Shown: piece after piece, positions 46,872 through 55,659 of the stretch
Numbering within the stretch: the first letter of the stretch is position 1
Layout of the letters: every line of letters starts with the position of its first letter
Made by a program: the position numbers and the translations under genes
Notes under the pieces: generated by a model
What the model was told of the DNA's origin: nothing
Database searches by the model: none
Seen by the model: the letters and a program-made list of their open reading frames with translations, nothing else
Assembly (NCBI GenBank): GCA_029936295.1
Contig: JAPYTH010000006.1
Location: 1-64,000 of the forward strand
Direction: 5' to 3'
Length of the DNA stretch: 64,000 nt
DNA from: TMED109 sp015660425
GTDB taxonomy: Bacteria; Pseudomonadota; Alphaproteobacteria; TMED109

Positions 46872-47564
46872 TTATATAATAAGTTTCTTAGAATTTAATT
46901 TAAGCCACTTTCTTTGTACTTTATAATCTTTCATATATTTTTCAACATGCATCCAAAAATATTTAGAATGATTAGGATGAATTATATGGCAGAGCTCATG
47001 AATTACTAGATAATGAATTACTTCTAAAGGCGCCATAATTATACGCCAATCATAAGACACTATCTTTTTAGAGTTACAACTACCCCATTTACTTTTGTAT
47101 TCCCCAAATAAAAGTTTACTAACTGAAATACCAATTAATTTTTCATAATAACTGTTTGTTTTTATTAAATATTTTTTTGCTTCTTGTATGTACCAATCTC
47201 TTATAATGTTTTTAATATTAGAATGATTTTCTACATCTATTAATGAAATAATAATATTATTTGCTATTATATTTATATTTTGCATTAATCTTTTTTCAAT
47301 TTTTAAAGTATAAATCTTACCAAAAAACATAAATTTTTCACCAGCAATAAAATTCTTCTTAGTTAAATAATTATTATGTTTTTCTGATGTTAATTTTTTA
47401 TTTATCCAATTTATTTTAGTTGAAATTAACCTATCTATTTCATTATCTGAAATAAACCTTGGAACAGACATTATTAATTCTTGATTCTTAATTAAAAAAG
47501 AAACTGTTCTTGTTCTACTAGTTTTTTTTATAATGATGTTAAAATTATATTTCATAAGATACAT
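46872..47564 (-). CDS. YgjP-like (DUF45/SprT-type) metallopeptidase
   Basis: A 230-residue cytoplasmic protein with the zinc motif HELCHIIHPNHS (HExxH) and the upstream family block KSKWGSCNSKKIVSYDWRI. These define the M48-related YgjP/UTP-pyrophosphatase-associated DUF45 group. Its substrate is not established. No clear Shine-Dalgarno is seen at 47564, and an in-frame ATG at 47555 is possible. It lies 27 bases downstream of bioA-facing DNA and is not evidently part of the biotin operon. Confidence 0.8.
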   Translation of the reverse strand: MYLMKYNFNIIIKKTSRTRTVSFLIKNQELIMSVPRFISDNEIDRLISTKINWINKKLTSEKHNNYLTKKNFIAGEKFMFFGKIYTLKIEKRLMQNINIIANNIIISLIDVENHSNIKNIIRDWYIQEAKKYLIKTNSYYEKLIGISVSKLLFGEYKSKWGSCNSKKIVSYDWRIIMAPLEVIHYLVIHELCHIIHPNHSKYFWMHVEKYMKDYKVQRKWLKLNSKKLII

Positions 47565-47590
47565 AATATATTATTTATAATAATATTACT

Positions 47591-48847
47591 TTAAACTTTA
47601 TATTCCCATTCTGGAATAATTTTAATTATAGCTTCTATTAATTTAATTAACTCTTCATTAGAAATAGTAAATGCTGGCGTAATATAAATTACATCTAAAA
47701 AAGGTCTAATCCATACACCTTCTTTAACAAACCTTTTTCTTAACCAATTTAAATTATGCATTTTCTTAACTTGGACAACCCCTATAGCACCTTTTACTCT
47801 AACATCTAATACAGAATACATATTACTGCATTCAGCTAATTTATTATTTAATATGTCTTCTATGTTTTTAACTTGTCCCAACCTTGGTTCGTTTTTAAAT
47901 AAATCTATTGAAGCATTTGCTGCGGCGCATGCCAGTGGGTTTCCCATATATGTTGGACCGTGCATTAAAGCATCCTTATAATTATCTGTTAAAAAAGCAT
48001 CATATATTTTATTAGTAGCAACTACTGCTGCTAATGATATTGTCCCTCCAGTTAAAGCTTTTCCTAAACAAATTATATCTGGAGTAATTTTACTTTCTTC
48101 AAAGGCAAACATTGCTCCAGTTCTTCCAAAACCAGTTGCTATTTCATCAGCAATGAGCAAAATATTATTTTCTTTAGCTAAATCATTAATAAATTTTAGA
48201 GTCTCATTTGAATGAAACTTAAAACCACCTGCACATTGAACTAATGGCTCAATTATAATTGCTGCAATCTCAGAATCATGTTTTAATAAAGTGTTTTTAA
48301 AAATTTCTTTTTGTATTTTAGTTACTGGTAATTCAGTATTTATCTGCTCAGGCACATAATCTTTAAACAATGAATGCATTCCTTCATTAGGATCACAAAT
48401 TGACATTGCTCCTAAAGTATCTCCATGGTAACCATCCTTAAAACTTAAAAATTTTATTCTTTTTAACTCTTTATTATTTACCCAATATTGAATTGCCATT
48501 TTCATAGAAACTTCCACAGCAACAGATCCAGAATCCACATAAAAAACATGCTTATATATACTCGGCAATATACTTGTTAATTTTGCTGCAAGCTCCTCAG
48601 CTGGCTTATGAGTAAAACCTCCAAACATAATATGAGGCATCTCATCTAATTGTTTTTTTATATTTTTAATAATTTTTGGATGATTATAACCATGACATGA
48701 AGTCCACCACGATGCTATACCATCAATTAAAACTTCATTATTTTCTAACGTTATTTTAGACCCTAAAGTTGATTTTGCTTTAGTAACATAATCTAAGTGC
48801 CTCATTTGAGAGTAAGGATGCCATAAATTAGGATGAGGATGACTCAA
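47591..48847 (-). CDS. bioA: Adenosylmethionine-8-amino-7-oxononanoate aminotransferase
   Basis: A PLP enzyme that converts KAPA to DAPA in biotin synthesis, using SAM as amino donor. It is 418 residues. Motifs are LWHPYSQMRH at the N-terminus, DSGSVAVEVSMKMA, the PLP Asp in LIADEIATGFGRTG and the PLP Lys in LGKALTGGTISLA. It follows bioB by four bases on the minus strand, forming the leftward arm of the divergent biotin locus. Confidence 0.95.
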   Translation of the reverse strand: MSHPHPNLWHPYSQMRHLDYVTKAKSTLGSKITLENNEVLIDGIASWWTSCHGYNHPKIIKNIKKQLDEMPHIMFGGFTHKPAEELAAKLTSILPSIYKHVFYVDSGSVAVEVSMKMAIQYWVNNKELKRIKFLSFKDGYHGDTLGAMSICDPNEGMHSLFKDYVPEQINTELPVTKIQKEIFKNTLLKHDSEIAAIIIEPLVQCAGGFKFHSNETLKFINDLAKENNILLIADEIATGFGRTGAMFAFEESKITPDIICLGKALTGGTISLAAVVATNKIYDAFLTDNYKDALMHGPTYMGNPLACAAANASIDLFKNEPRLGQVKNIEDILNNKLAECSNMYSVLDVRVKGAIGVVQVKKMHNLNWLRKRFVKEGVWIRPFLDVIYITPAFTISNEELIKLIEAIIKIIPEWEYKV

Positions 48848-48851
48848 ATTA

Positions 48852-50011
48852 TCAAGAAACCACTTTTATTTCATCTGTGAAAGAAACCGTTGTTTCACCT
48901 TTCAACCCAAAATTTTCCAACATAGTATTATCTTTATCAGTACTAGGATTATCAGCTGTAAGCAAAACATCACCTAAGAATATTGAGCTAGCCCCAGCTA
49001 AAAAACATAAAGCTTGAGTTGAATTCGACATTTCTGCTCTACCAGCTGAAAGCCTTACAGTAGACATAGGCATCATTATTCTAGCTAAAGCTATAGTTCT
49101 TACAAGCTCGATATGATCTAATGGTTCTACATTCCCTAAAGGAGTACCAGGTATCCTAATTAACATATTGATTGGAACACTTTCAGGATNNNNNNNNNNN
49201 NNNNNNNNNNNNNNNNNNNNNNNNNNNNNNNNNNNNNNNNNNNNNNNNNNNNNNNNNNNNNNNNNNNNNNNNNNNNNNNNNNNNNNNNNCCTAAAGGAGT
49301 ACCAGGTATCCTAATTAACATATTGATTGGAACACTTTCAGGATGGTCCTTTAAGTTAGCTAGAGTGCGTAACATTTCTGACCTATCATAACGCTCTTCA
49401 CCCATTCCTATTATGCCGCCAGAACAAACTTTCACTCCTGCATTTCTAACCTTATCTAGTGTGTCTAAACGATCTGAAAATTTTCTAGTTGTGATAATTG
49501 AATTATAAAATTCTTCAGAAGTATCAATATTATGATTATAATAATTTAATCCTGAGCCTGCTAATTTCTCTGCATGTCCATCTTTTAACAGCCCTAAGGT
49601 AACGCAACTTTCTAGACCAAGATTGTTTACAGCTTTTACCATGTCACAAACTTGATCAATATTATTATCAGTTGGACCTCTCCAAGCTGCCCCCATACAA
49701 AATCTAGTAGCACCCTCTTCAACTGCAGATTCTGCAGCTTTAACAACGGCATCTAATGATATTAAGGGTTCTTTTTTTAAATCCACATTATGGTGTGCAC
49801 TTTGTGAACAATACGAACAATCTTCAGGACAAGAACCTGTTTTTATACTTAATAATTTACTTTTTTGTATTTCATTTTTAGGAAAATTACTTCTATGTAT
49901 CGTTTGTGCTTGATATACTAAATCTAATAATGGCTGATCAATTAGACATTTGACTTCATCATTAGTCCAATTATGTCTAAGAATAGTGTTAATTTTATTT
50001 ATTTTATTCAT
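48852..50011 (-). CDS. bioB: Biotin synthase (split only by a false assembly gap)
   Basis: A radical-SAM enzyme that inserts sulfur into dethiobiotin. The N-terminal part has the SAM cluster motif CPEDCSYCSQSAHH and CVTLGLL. The C-terminal part has the [2Fe-2S] ligand region TVRLSAGRAEMS. The 100-N gap at 49190-49289 is flanked by the same 55 bases on both sides. Removing the Ns and one copy gives one continuous frame of 334 residues, close to the usual length. I start at the ATG at 50011 (MNKINK); upstream codons to a TTG at 50047 are unlikely. The gene is intact, not a pseudogene. Confidence 0.95.
49135..49344. other. False assembly gap: 55-base overlap repeated on both sides of 100 N
   Basis: Bases 49135-49189 and 49290-49344 are identical over 55 positions and enclose exactly 100 N. 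Two contigs that share a 55-base end overlap were scaffolded without being merged. Collapsing 155 bases restores bioB in frame. An overlap of 55 equals a common de Bruijn k-mer size. Coordinates downstream are therefore inflated by 155. Confidence 0.97.
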
Positions 50012-50017
50012 AATGGC

Positions 50018-50032
50018 ATAATATAGTATTAT
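50018..50032. promoter_or_regulatory. Small dyad in the divergent bioB/bioF promoter region
   Basis: ATAATA-TAG-TATTAT lies in the 48-base space between the bioB and bioF starts, which must hold both promoters. It could be an operator or two overlapping -10 boxes. It matches neither the BirA (TTGTAAACC-type) nor the BioR (TTATCTATAA-type) consensus well. I report it only as a candidate. Confidence 0.25.
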
Positions 50033-50059
50033 ATAAATTTTGAGCAAGTAAGAAATAAT

Positions 50060-51220
50060 ATGAATAATAAAATAATTTTATTTTATAAAAGAAAATTGCA
50101 GGAAATATCTAATTTATCTCAAAATAGAAAAATGGTTTTGAGTGATAGATATATGGATTCTATAGTTATACGTAATAACAAAAGATTAGTTTCTTTTAGC
50201 TGCAATGATTATCTAGGCTTAACTCAAAATAAAAAAGTCATAAATGCTAGTATAAAAGCAGTTAATAAATATGGTACTGGTTCAGGATCCTCTAGATTAG
50301 TTTCTGGAAATAATCCCTTATACGAAAAATTAGAAAAATCTTTAGCTAGTTTCAAAGGAGGAGAAGCAGCTTGTGTTTTTGGAAGCGGTTATTTAACTAA
50401 TTCCGGAATTATACCTGCGTTAACGTCAAAAGATGATCTATTACTTTTTGATGAATTAAGCCATGCTTCTACTAATATTGGTATAAAATTATCCAATGCG
50501 TATTCAAAAAGCTTTAAACATAATGATGCAAACCATGTTGAACAATTACTCAAAAAACATAGAAAGCAATATAATATATGTTTTTTATTTACTGAAGGTG
50601 TTTTTAGTATGGATGGAGATAGAGGTATTATTAAAGAATTAGCTTTTTTAGCTGATAAATATAATGCTTCAATTATATTAGATGATGCCCATGGCTTTGG
50701 AGTTTTAGGTAACGGAAAAGGATCACAGTACGAATTAAATCCAGTACCTGAAGTATTAATTCAAATGGGAACATTATCTAAAGCTATAGGAAGCTACGGC
50801 GGGTTTATCGTGGCACCAAAAGTAATAATTAATTTACTTTATAATAAAGCTAGGAGCTTAATCTATACCACCGGTTTACCTCCTAGTGCAATTGCTGCAT
50901 CTATTAAATCCCTTGAGATTATTAAAAAGGATAAATCTTTAGTTAAAAAGCCTTATGAAAATGCAAAATTATTTTGTAAAATAGTTAATTTGCCAAAACC
51001 AGATTCATCAATAGTTTCAATTATTCTTAAATCAGAAAATAATGCCATGAAAGCATCAAAAATAATTGAAGAGAACGGATATTACGTTAGCGCAATTAGA
51101 CCTCCTACAGTCCCTGTTAACACTTCAAGATTAAGATTTACATTTTCTGCTTCTCATAAAAAAAATGACATACTAAAATTATCTGAATTAATAAAAAATA
51201 TAAATATTATAAATAAATAA
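50060..51220 (+). CDS. bioF: 8-amino-7-oxononanoate synthase
   Basis: A PLP enzyme of the alpha-oxoamine synthase family that condenses pimeloyl-ACP/CoA with alanine to KAPA. It is 386 residues. Motifs are SCNDYLGLTQNKKV, GTGSGSSRLVSGN, the PLP Asp in LDDAHGFGVLG and the PLP Lys in GTLSKAIGSYGGF near residue 240. It opens the rightward arm of the biotin locus, with bioD following. bioC and bioH are not in the window. Confidence 0.95.
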   Translation: MNNKIILFYKRKLQEISNLSQNRKMVLSDRYMDSIVIRNNKRLVSFSCNDYLGLTQNKKVINASIKAVNKYGTGSGSSRLVSGNNPLYEKLEKSLASFKGGEAACVFGSGYLTNSGIIPALTSKDDLLLFDELSHASTNIGIKLSNAYSKSFKHNDANHVEQLLKKHRKQYNICFLFTEGVFSMDGDRGIIKELAFLADKYNASIILDDAHGFGVLGNGKGSQYELNPVPEVLIQMGTLSKAIGSYGGFIVAPKVIINLLYNKARSLIYTTGLPPSAIAASIKSLEIIKKDKSLVKKPYENAKLFCKIVNLPKPDSSIVSIILKSENNAMKASKIIEENGYYVSAIRPPTVPVNTSRLRFTFSASHKKNDILKLSELIKNINIINK

Positions 51221-51233
51221 AGGATTATTATTA

Positions 51234-51905
51234 GTGTTAAAACCTATTTTCATAACTAGCACTGGAACAAATATTGGAAAAACATACCTATCAAAATTAA
51301 TTATTAAAAAAGCACAGAAATTAAATTTAAAGGTTAATGCTATAAAACCAATTATCAGTGGTTTTAATATGGATAATTTTTATACAACAGATACCGGAAT
51401 TATTTTAAAAGCATTAGGAAAAAATAAAAGTTTGATTGAAGAAGTATCTCCATGGAGATTTAAAGCTCCATTATCTCCAAATCAAGCAGCCCATAAAGAA
51501 AATAAAGAAATAGAATTTAAAGAACTTATTGATTTTTGCCTTAAAAATTTAAATCCCATAAATAATAATAACGATATAGTTCTTATAGAAGGTGTTGGTG
51601 GAACTATGGTTCCTATAAATGATAAATTTACTACTTTAGATCTCATGATAGCTTTAGATATTCCAATCATATTAACCATTGGTTCATATTTAGGAAGTAT
51701 TAGCCATACTCTTAATGCATATGAAGTTTTAATTCATAATAGTATAAATATTAATTCTATAGTAATAAGTGAAAGTGAAGAAAATGATATAGGTATTGCA
51801 CAAACCAGAAAGACACTATTAAACCATATTAAAAATATTCCTATTTTTCCTTTAAAAAGGGGTGATACAGATAATATAGTAGATAAAATATTAAATAATT
51901 TATAA
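51234..51905 (+). CDS. bioD: Dethiobiotin synthetase
   Basis: An ATP-dependent carboxylase-type enzyme that closes the ureido ring of dethiobiotin. It is 223 residues. It begins at GTG 51234, supported by AAGGA nine bases upstream and by the conserved P-loop ITSTGTNIGKTYLSK at the N-terminus. Further motifs are VNAIKPI and the EGVGGTMVPIND loop. It lies 13 bases after bioF. Confidence 0.94.
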   Translation: MLKPIFITSTGTNIGKTYLSKLIIKKAQKLNLKVNAIKPIISGFNMDNFYTTDTGIILKALGKNKSLIEEVSPWRFKAPLSPNQAAHKENKEIEFKELIDFCLKNLNPINNNNDIVLIEGVGGTMVPINDKFTTLDLMIALDIPIILTIGSYLGSISHTLNAYEVLIHNSININSIVISESEENDIGIAQTRKTLLNHIKNIPIFPLKRGDTDNIVDKILNNL

Positions 51906-51944
51906 ATTATATTAATAAATTAAATTTTATAGAGGCATAAATAT

Positions 51945-52910
51945 ATGAACAATATTTGTATTACATCATTTTATAAATTCATACGAATATTAGATATAGA
52001 AAAACTTAAATTTGAAATTGAAAGTATCTGTAAAAATTTTGACACAAAAGGAACTATTTTAATAGCTCCAGAAGGAATAAATGGAACAATTGAAGGAAGT
52101 AAAATCAATATAGATAAATTTATAAATTATTTAAAAACCGATATCAGATTTATTGATTTAGCTCCTAAATTTTCGTATAGTTCTAAAGATTCATTCCATA
52201 GAATGAAAGTAAGGTTAAAAAAAGAAATAGTTACGATTGGCGATACTAACGTTAACCCTAACAAAAAAATAGGCAAATATATAGACCCTTTAAATTGGAA
52301 TTCTATTTTATCAGACCCCGATACAATTATAATAGATACTCGAAATGAATATGAAGTTTCTATTGGATCTTTTAAAGGGTCTATTAATCCAAAAACAAAA
52401 AGTTTTAGAGAGTTTCCTAAATGGGTAGAACTAAACTTAAAATTAAAAGATAATAATTATAAGGATAAAAAAATTGCAATGTTCTGTACAGGTGGAATTA
52501 GATGTGAAAAAGCTACGTCTTACTTAGTAAATCAAGGCTTTACTGACGTATCACATTTAAAAGGGGGCATTCTAAAATATTTAGAAAATGTTCCTAAAAA
52601 AGAAAGTTTATGGGAGGGTGAATGTTTTGTATTTGATCAAAGAGTATCTATTGCAGAAGAGCTTAAGCCAGGATCATACTTAATGTGTCATGGATGCAGA
52701 ATGCCTTTAAAGGAAAAAGATACTTTATTAGATACATATAAACATGGCATATCCTGTAAATACTGTCATAATACTAAAAGTCCAGAAAGACAAAAAAGAT
52801 ATGCAGATAGACAAAAACAAATTGATCTAGCCGTTAAAAGAGGAGAAAAACATATTGGTAAAAAAATTATTCCTAAAAAGAATAAACTACTAGGAGAAAT
52901 TTATGAATAA
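51945..52910 (+). CDS. trhO: tRNA uridine(34) hydroxylase / rhodanese-like TrhO
   Basis: Catalyses oxygen-dependent formation of 5-hydroxyuridine at the wobble position of tRNA (formerly YceA). It is 321 residues. The N-terminal acylphosphatase-like domain has APEGINGTIEG. The rhodanese domain carries the catalytic Cys in MFCTGGIRCEKA near residue 185. A C-terminal Cys cluster follows (MCHGCRMPL and CKYCH). GAGG is present upstream. It overlaps the following GST gene by eight bases. Confidence 0.92.
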   Translation: MNNICITSFYKFIRILDIEKLKFEIESICKNFDTKGTILIAPEGINGTIEGSKINIDKFINYLKTDIRFIDLAPKFSYSSKDSFHRMKVRLKKEIVTIGDTNVNPNKKIGKYIDPLNWNSILSDPDTIIIDTRNEYEVSIGSFKGSINPKTKSFREFPKWVELNLKLKDNNYKDKKIAMFCTGGIRCEKATSYLVNQGFTDVSHLKGGILKYLENVPKKESLWEGECFVFDQRVSIAEELKPGSYLMCHGCRMPLKEKDTLLDTYKHGISCKYCHNTKSPERQKRYADRQKQIDLAVKRGEKHIGKKIIPKKNKLLGEIYE

Positions 52911-53577
52911 TTTACCAATATTATACTCTTTTAGAAGATGTCCGTACGCAATGAGGGCAAGAATATTTATAAGCATGTGTGATATAGAAGTAGAATTAAG
53001 AGAAGTTCATTTAAAAAATATTCCTAAAGATATGAGTGATGTATCACCAAAATCTACTGTACCAGTACTTCAATTTAATAATGGTGAAATATTAGAAGAA
53101 AGTTTAGACATTATGAACTGGGCATTGAATATTAATGATAAATATGCTCTGAAATATTCTAAAGAACAAAACATAAAAAAAACTCAAGAAATACTCAATA
53201 TTATCGACGGGCCTTTTAAATATCATCTAGATAGATATAAATATAATACTCGTTATATTGGTAATGAAGAAATAAGGCCCCCAGAAGAGCATAGAGATAC
53301 AGCCTTAAAGCTTTTAGAAATTATTGAAAATGAATTAATAAATAAACATTTATGGATATTTAGTAACAATCCTAGTTATATTGATTTAGCTATTTTGCCC
53401 TTTATTAGACAGTTTAGAATTGCTGACATAGAATGGTTTGATAAAAATATGCCATTAAAAAATTTGCATGCATGGCTGATGAGGTTTTTAGAATGGCAAA
53501 CCTTCCACAATATTATGAAAAAAAATAAACCTTGGAAAGTAAATAATGAGCCAGTTTATTTTGGTAAAAAACAATAA
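52903..53577 (+). CDS. Glutathione S-transferase family protein
   Basis: A 224-residue cytoplasmic GST. The N-terminal thioredoxin domain has SFRRCPYAMRARI with the active-site Cys at about residue 13, the cis-Pro motif STVPVL and the GSH-gamma-Glu site LEESLDIM. The helical C-terminal domain contains SYIDLAILPFIRQF. The start lies inside the trhO gene. It resembles the omega/GstB-like Cys-GSTs that catalyse thiol transfer rather than conjugation. Confidence 0.88.
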   Translation: MNNLPILYSFRRCPYAMRARIFISMCDIEVELREVHLKNIPKDMSDVSPKSTVPVLQFNNGEILEESLDIMNWALNINDKYALKYSKEQNIKKTQEILNIIDGPFKYHLDRYKYNTRYIGNEEIRPPEEHRDTALKLLEIIENELINKHLWIFSNNPSYIDLAILPFIRQFRIADIEWFDKNMPLKNLHAWLMRFLEWQTFHNIMKKNKPWKVNNEPVYFGKKQ

Positions 53578-53579
53578 AA

Positions 53580-54038
53580 TTGATTACATGTAATAAAAAA
53601 ATAGTATTTAAATCAAAATTTGGAAATATACAAATAATTGGTGTTGAAGAAAAAATTACTTCATTAGACTTTACAAAAAGTAATTTACAGACATCAAACT
53701 CTAATTTTCTAAATAAAGCTAAAAAGCAAATTGAAGAATATATATTAGGTAGAAGATATAAATTTTCTCTTAAACTTAATTTAATAGGTACTGAATTCCA
53801 ACTTAAAGTATGGAAACAATTACAATTAATTCCATATGGAGAAACTTACAGCTATTTAAAATTAGCAAAAATACTTAATACGTCTCCGAGAGCTATAGGG
53901 AATGCTTGTGGAAAAAATCCTATATTAATAATAATTCCGTGCCATAGAATCATAGCAGTTAATGGAAGCTTATCTGGCTTCTCAGCTTTAGGCGGTATAA
54001 AAACAAAAAAAAGACTATTACAAAATGAAAATTTATAA
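53580..54038 (+). CDS. ogt: Methylated-DNA-protein cysteine methyltransferase
   Basis: A suicide DNA repair protein that takes methyl groups from O6-methylguanine. It is 152 residues. The acceptor Cys is in IIIPCHRIIA, with the helix-turn-helix YSYLKLAKILNTSPRAIGNA and GFSALGG following. The frame has no ATG; the TTG at 53580, two bases after the GST stop, is the probable start. That suggests translational coupling to the GST gene and a low expression level. Confidence 0.9.
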   Translation: MITCNKKIVFKSKFGNIQIIGVEEKITSLDFTKSNLQTSNSNFLNKAKKQIEEYILGRRYKFSLKLNLIGTEFQLKVWKQLQLIPYGETYSYLKLAKILNTSPRAIGNACGKNPILIIIPCHRIIAVNGSLSGFSALGGIKTKKRLLQNENL

Positions 54039-54170
54039 TTTTATTATTTTATTTCTTATACTAGCTACAATAACAAACCAATAAAACCGTATCCTTCTAA
54101 AAACACCTTTATTATTTTTTAGTTCATCATATTTACTTAGACCACATTCAGTTTTAATAAATCTATTCAT
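54033..54170 (-). CDS. Possible 45-residue small protein
   Basis: A minus-strand frame of 45 codons from ATG 54170, reading MNRFIKTECGLSKYDELKNN and onward. It has a short hydrophobic core (FYWFVIVASI) between Arg/Lys-rich ends, so it might be a membrane-associated peptide. It fills the gap between ogt and the next minus-strand gene and overlaps the ogt stop codon by six bases. The ribosome site (TAGG) is weak. I recognise no family. Confidence 0.35.
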   Translation of the reverse strand: MNRFIKTECGLSKYDELKNNKGVFRRIRFYWFVIVASIRNKIIKL

Positions 54171-54186
54171 AGTTATAGCCTAACAT

Positions 54187-54615
54187 TTATTTATAATATT
54201 TTGAAGGAGGTTGTGGATTATTAACAGGATTAGTATCATGTTTAGAAATTCTAATGATAAATTTTCCATCAATAATTTCAGTTAAATGATTTTCTAAACT
54301 ATCAGCTACTTCTTTTGGATAAACTTCTTCAGAATTTACATAAATTGTATAAGAATTATGATATTTATCTACTTTACTAGTATTTTTAAGAGAATCTTTA
54401 GTCCATTTATATAAGGGTGTGTTAATATTATTTTCCTTTTCTGACTTCAATATATATCCCATAAATCCATCATATTGACTTAATAAATCTGCATTATGTT
54501 TTCTCAATATCTTTAACAATTTATCTTTTGCTTCCATCCTAATTTTATTTTTATAAATATTGGTGAATTCTGAAGAAAAATATATTCTTATCTGATAAAA
54601 TAACTTATTATTCAT
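54187..54615 (-). CDS. Hypothetical protein
   Basis: A 142-residue soluble protein without signal peptide or membrane segment. It is rich in Lys, Asn and Tyr and ends in a Pro-rich tail (NPVNNPQPPSKYYK). It shows predicted alternating strands and helices, for example HNSYTIYVNSEEVYPKEVAD. I do not recognise the family. It lies 76 bases downstream of fcl on the same strand but appears unrelated to nucleotide-sugar synthesis. Confidence 0.65.
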   Translation of the reverse strand: MNNKLFYQIRIYFSSEFTNIYKNKIRMEAKDKLLKILRKHNADLLSQYDGFMGYILKSEKENNINTPLYKWTKDSLKNTSKVDKYHNSYTIYVNSEEVYPKEVADSLENHLTEIIDGKFIIRISKHDTNPVNNPQPPSKYYK

Positions 54616-54690
54616 AATTACTTAATCCATATTTAAAACTATATTAATATATATAGAGAAATAGTATTTATATAGATTTAAAAAAATAAA

Positions 54691-55659
54691 TTATTTAATT
54701 CTTACATTATTATAATTTATTACATACCAATTATAAACTTCTTTTAAACCTACCTTTAATTCTTTCTTTGCTTTCCACCCAAGATCATTAATTTTATTAA
54801 TGTCCATCACTTTTCTTGGCATCCCATCTGGATAAGAACTATCAAAATCTATTTGACCACTCCATCCAGATATATCTTTAATTAGTTCAGCAAAATCTTT
54901 AATAGAAATTTCTTTACCTGTACCTATATTTATATGCTCTACATCACTATAATTTTGCATTATAAAAATCAAACCATCTGCCATATCATCAACATGCATA
55001 AATTCTCTTAGTGGGCTTCCAGTACCCCATAAAACAATTTGATCACTTCCTTTATTTATAGCATCATAAAATTTAGAAATTAATGCTGCTACTACATGAC
55101 TATTTTGGGGGTGAAAATTATCACCAGGACCATATAAATTGGTAGGCATTACAGAAATATAATCTACTCCATATTGTTTTCTATAGGCTTGACAAAGTTT
55201 AATGCCAGCTATTTTTGCAATAGCATAGGCTTCATTAGTGGGCTCCAATGCTCCTGTTAATAGGCTACTTTCTTTTAGCGGCTGATCCGCTCCTCTAGGA
55301 TAAATACAACTTGAACCTAGGAACATAAATTTTTCTACTTTATGTTTATAGGACGCTGAAATTACAGAATTTTGAATTGCTAAATTATCCTCTAAAAAAT
55401 CTACTGGATAATCATTATTAGCTAATATTCCACCAACTTTAGCAGCTGCAAGAAATACAGTATCAGGTTTATTATTATTAAACCAAACATCCACTTCCTT
55501 ATTATCTTTTAAATCTAAATTACTGGAACTTTCAGTTAATATTGAACAATCTATATTCGTTAAAGCTCTTACTATTGCACTGCCAACCATACCTTTATGA
55601 CCTGCAACATAAACACGCTTTCCAATTAATGAATATTTTTCTTTAGGAGTGTTCTTCAA
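54691..55659 (-). CDS. fcl: GDP-L-fucose synthase
   Basis: An SDR-family epimerase/reductase that converts GDP-4-keto-6-deoxymannose to GDP-L-fucose. It is 322 residues. Motifs are GHKGMVGSAI (Rossmann), FLGSSCIYPRGADQP and the catalytic YAIAK. Its start overlaps the gmd stop by four bases (ATGA), so the two are co-translated. The product would feed surface polysaccharide or lipopolysaccharide glycosyltransferases. Confidence 0.95.
   Translation of the reverse strand: MKNTPKEKYSLIGKRVYVAGHKGMVGSAIVRALTNIDCSILTESSSNLDLKDNKEVDVWFNNNKPDTVFLAAAKVGGILANNDYPVDFLEDNLAIQNSVISASYKHKVEKFMFLGSSCIYPRGADQPLKESSLLTGALEPTNEAYAIAKIAGIKLCQAYRKQYGVDYISVMPTNLYGPGDNFHPQNSHVVAALISKFYDAINKGSDQIVLWGTGSPLREFMHVDDMADGLIFIMQNYSDVEHINIGTGKEISIKDFAELIKDISGWSGQIDFDSSYPDGMPRKVMDINKINDLGWKAKKELKVGLKEVYNWYVINYNNVRIK

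Noticed and set aside
49135..49344. 55-base direct repeat as an attachment site or transposon footprint
   Set aside because: The copies flank only Ns and lie inside the coding sequence of bioB; contig overlap explains them fully.
48852..50047. bioB as a pseudogene or two partial genes
   Set aside because: The 55-base identity on both sides of the Ns shows an assembly artefact; the merged frame is complete.
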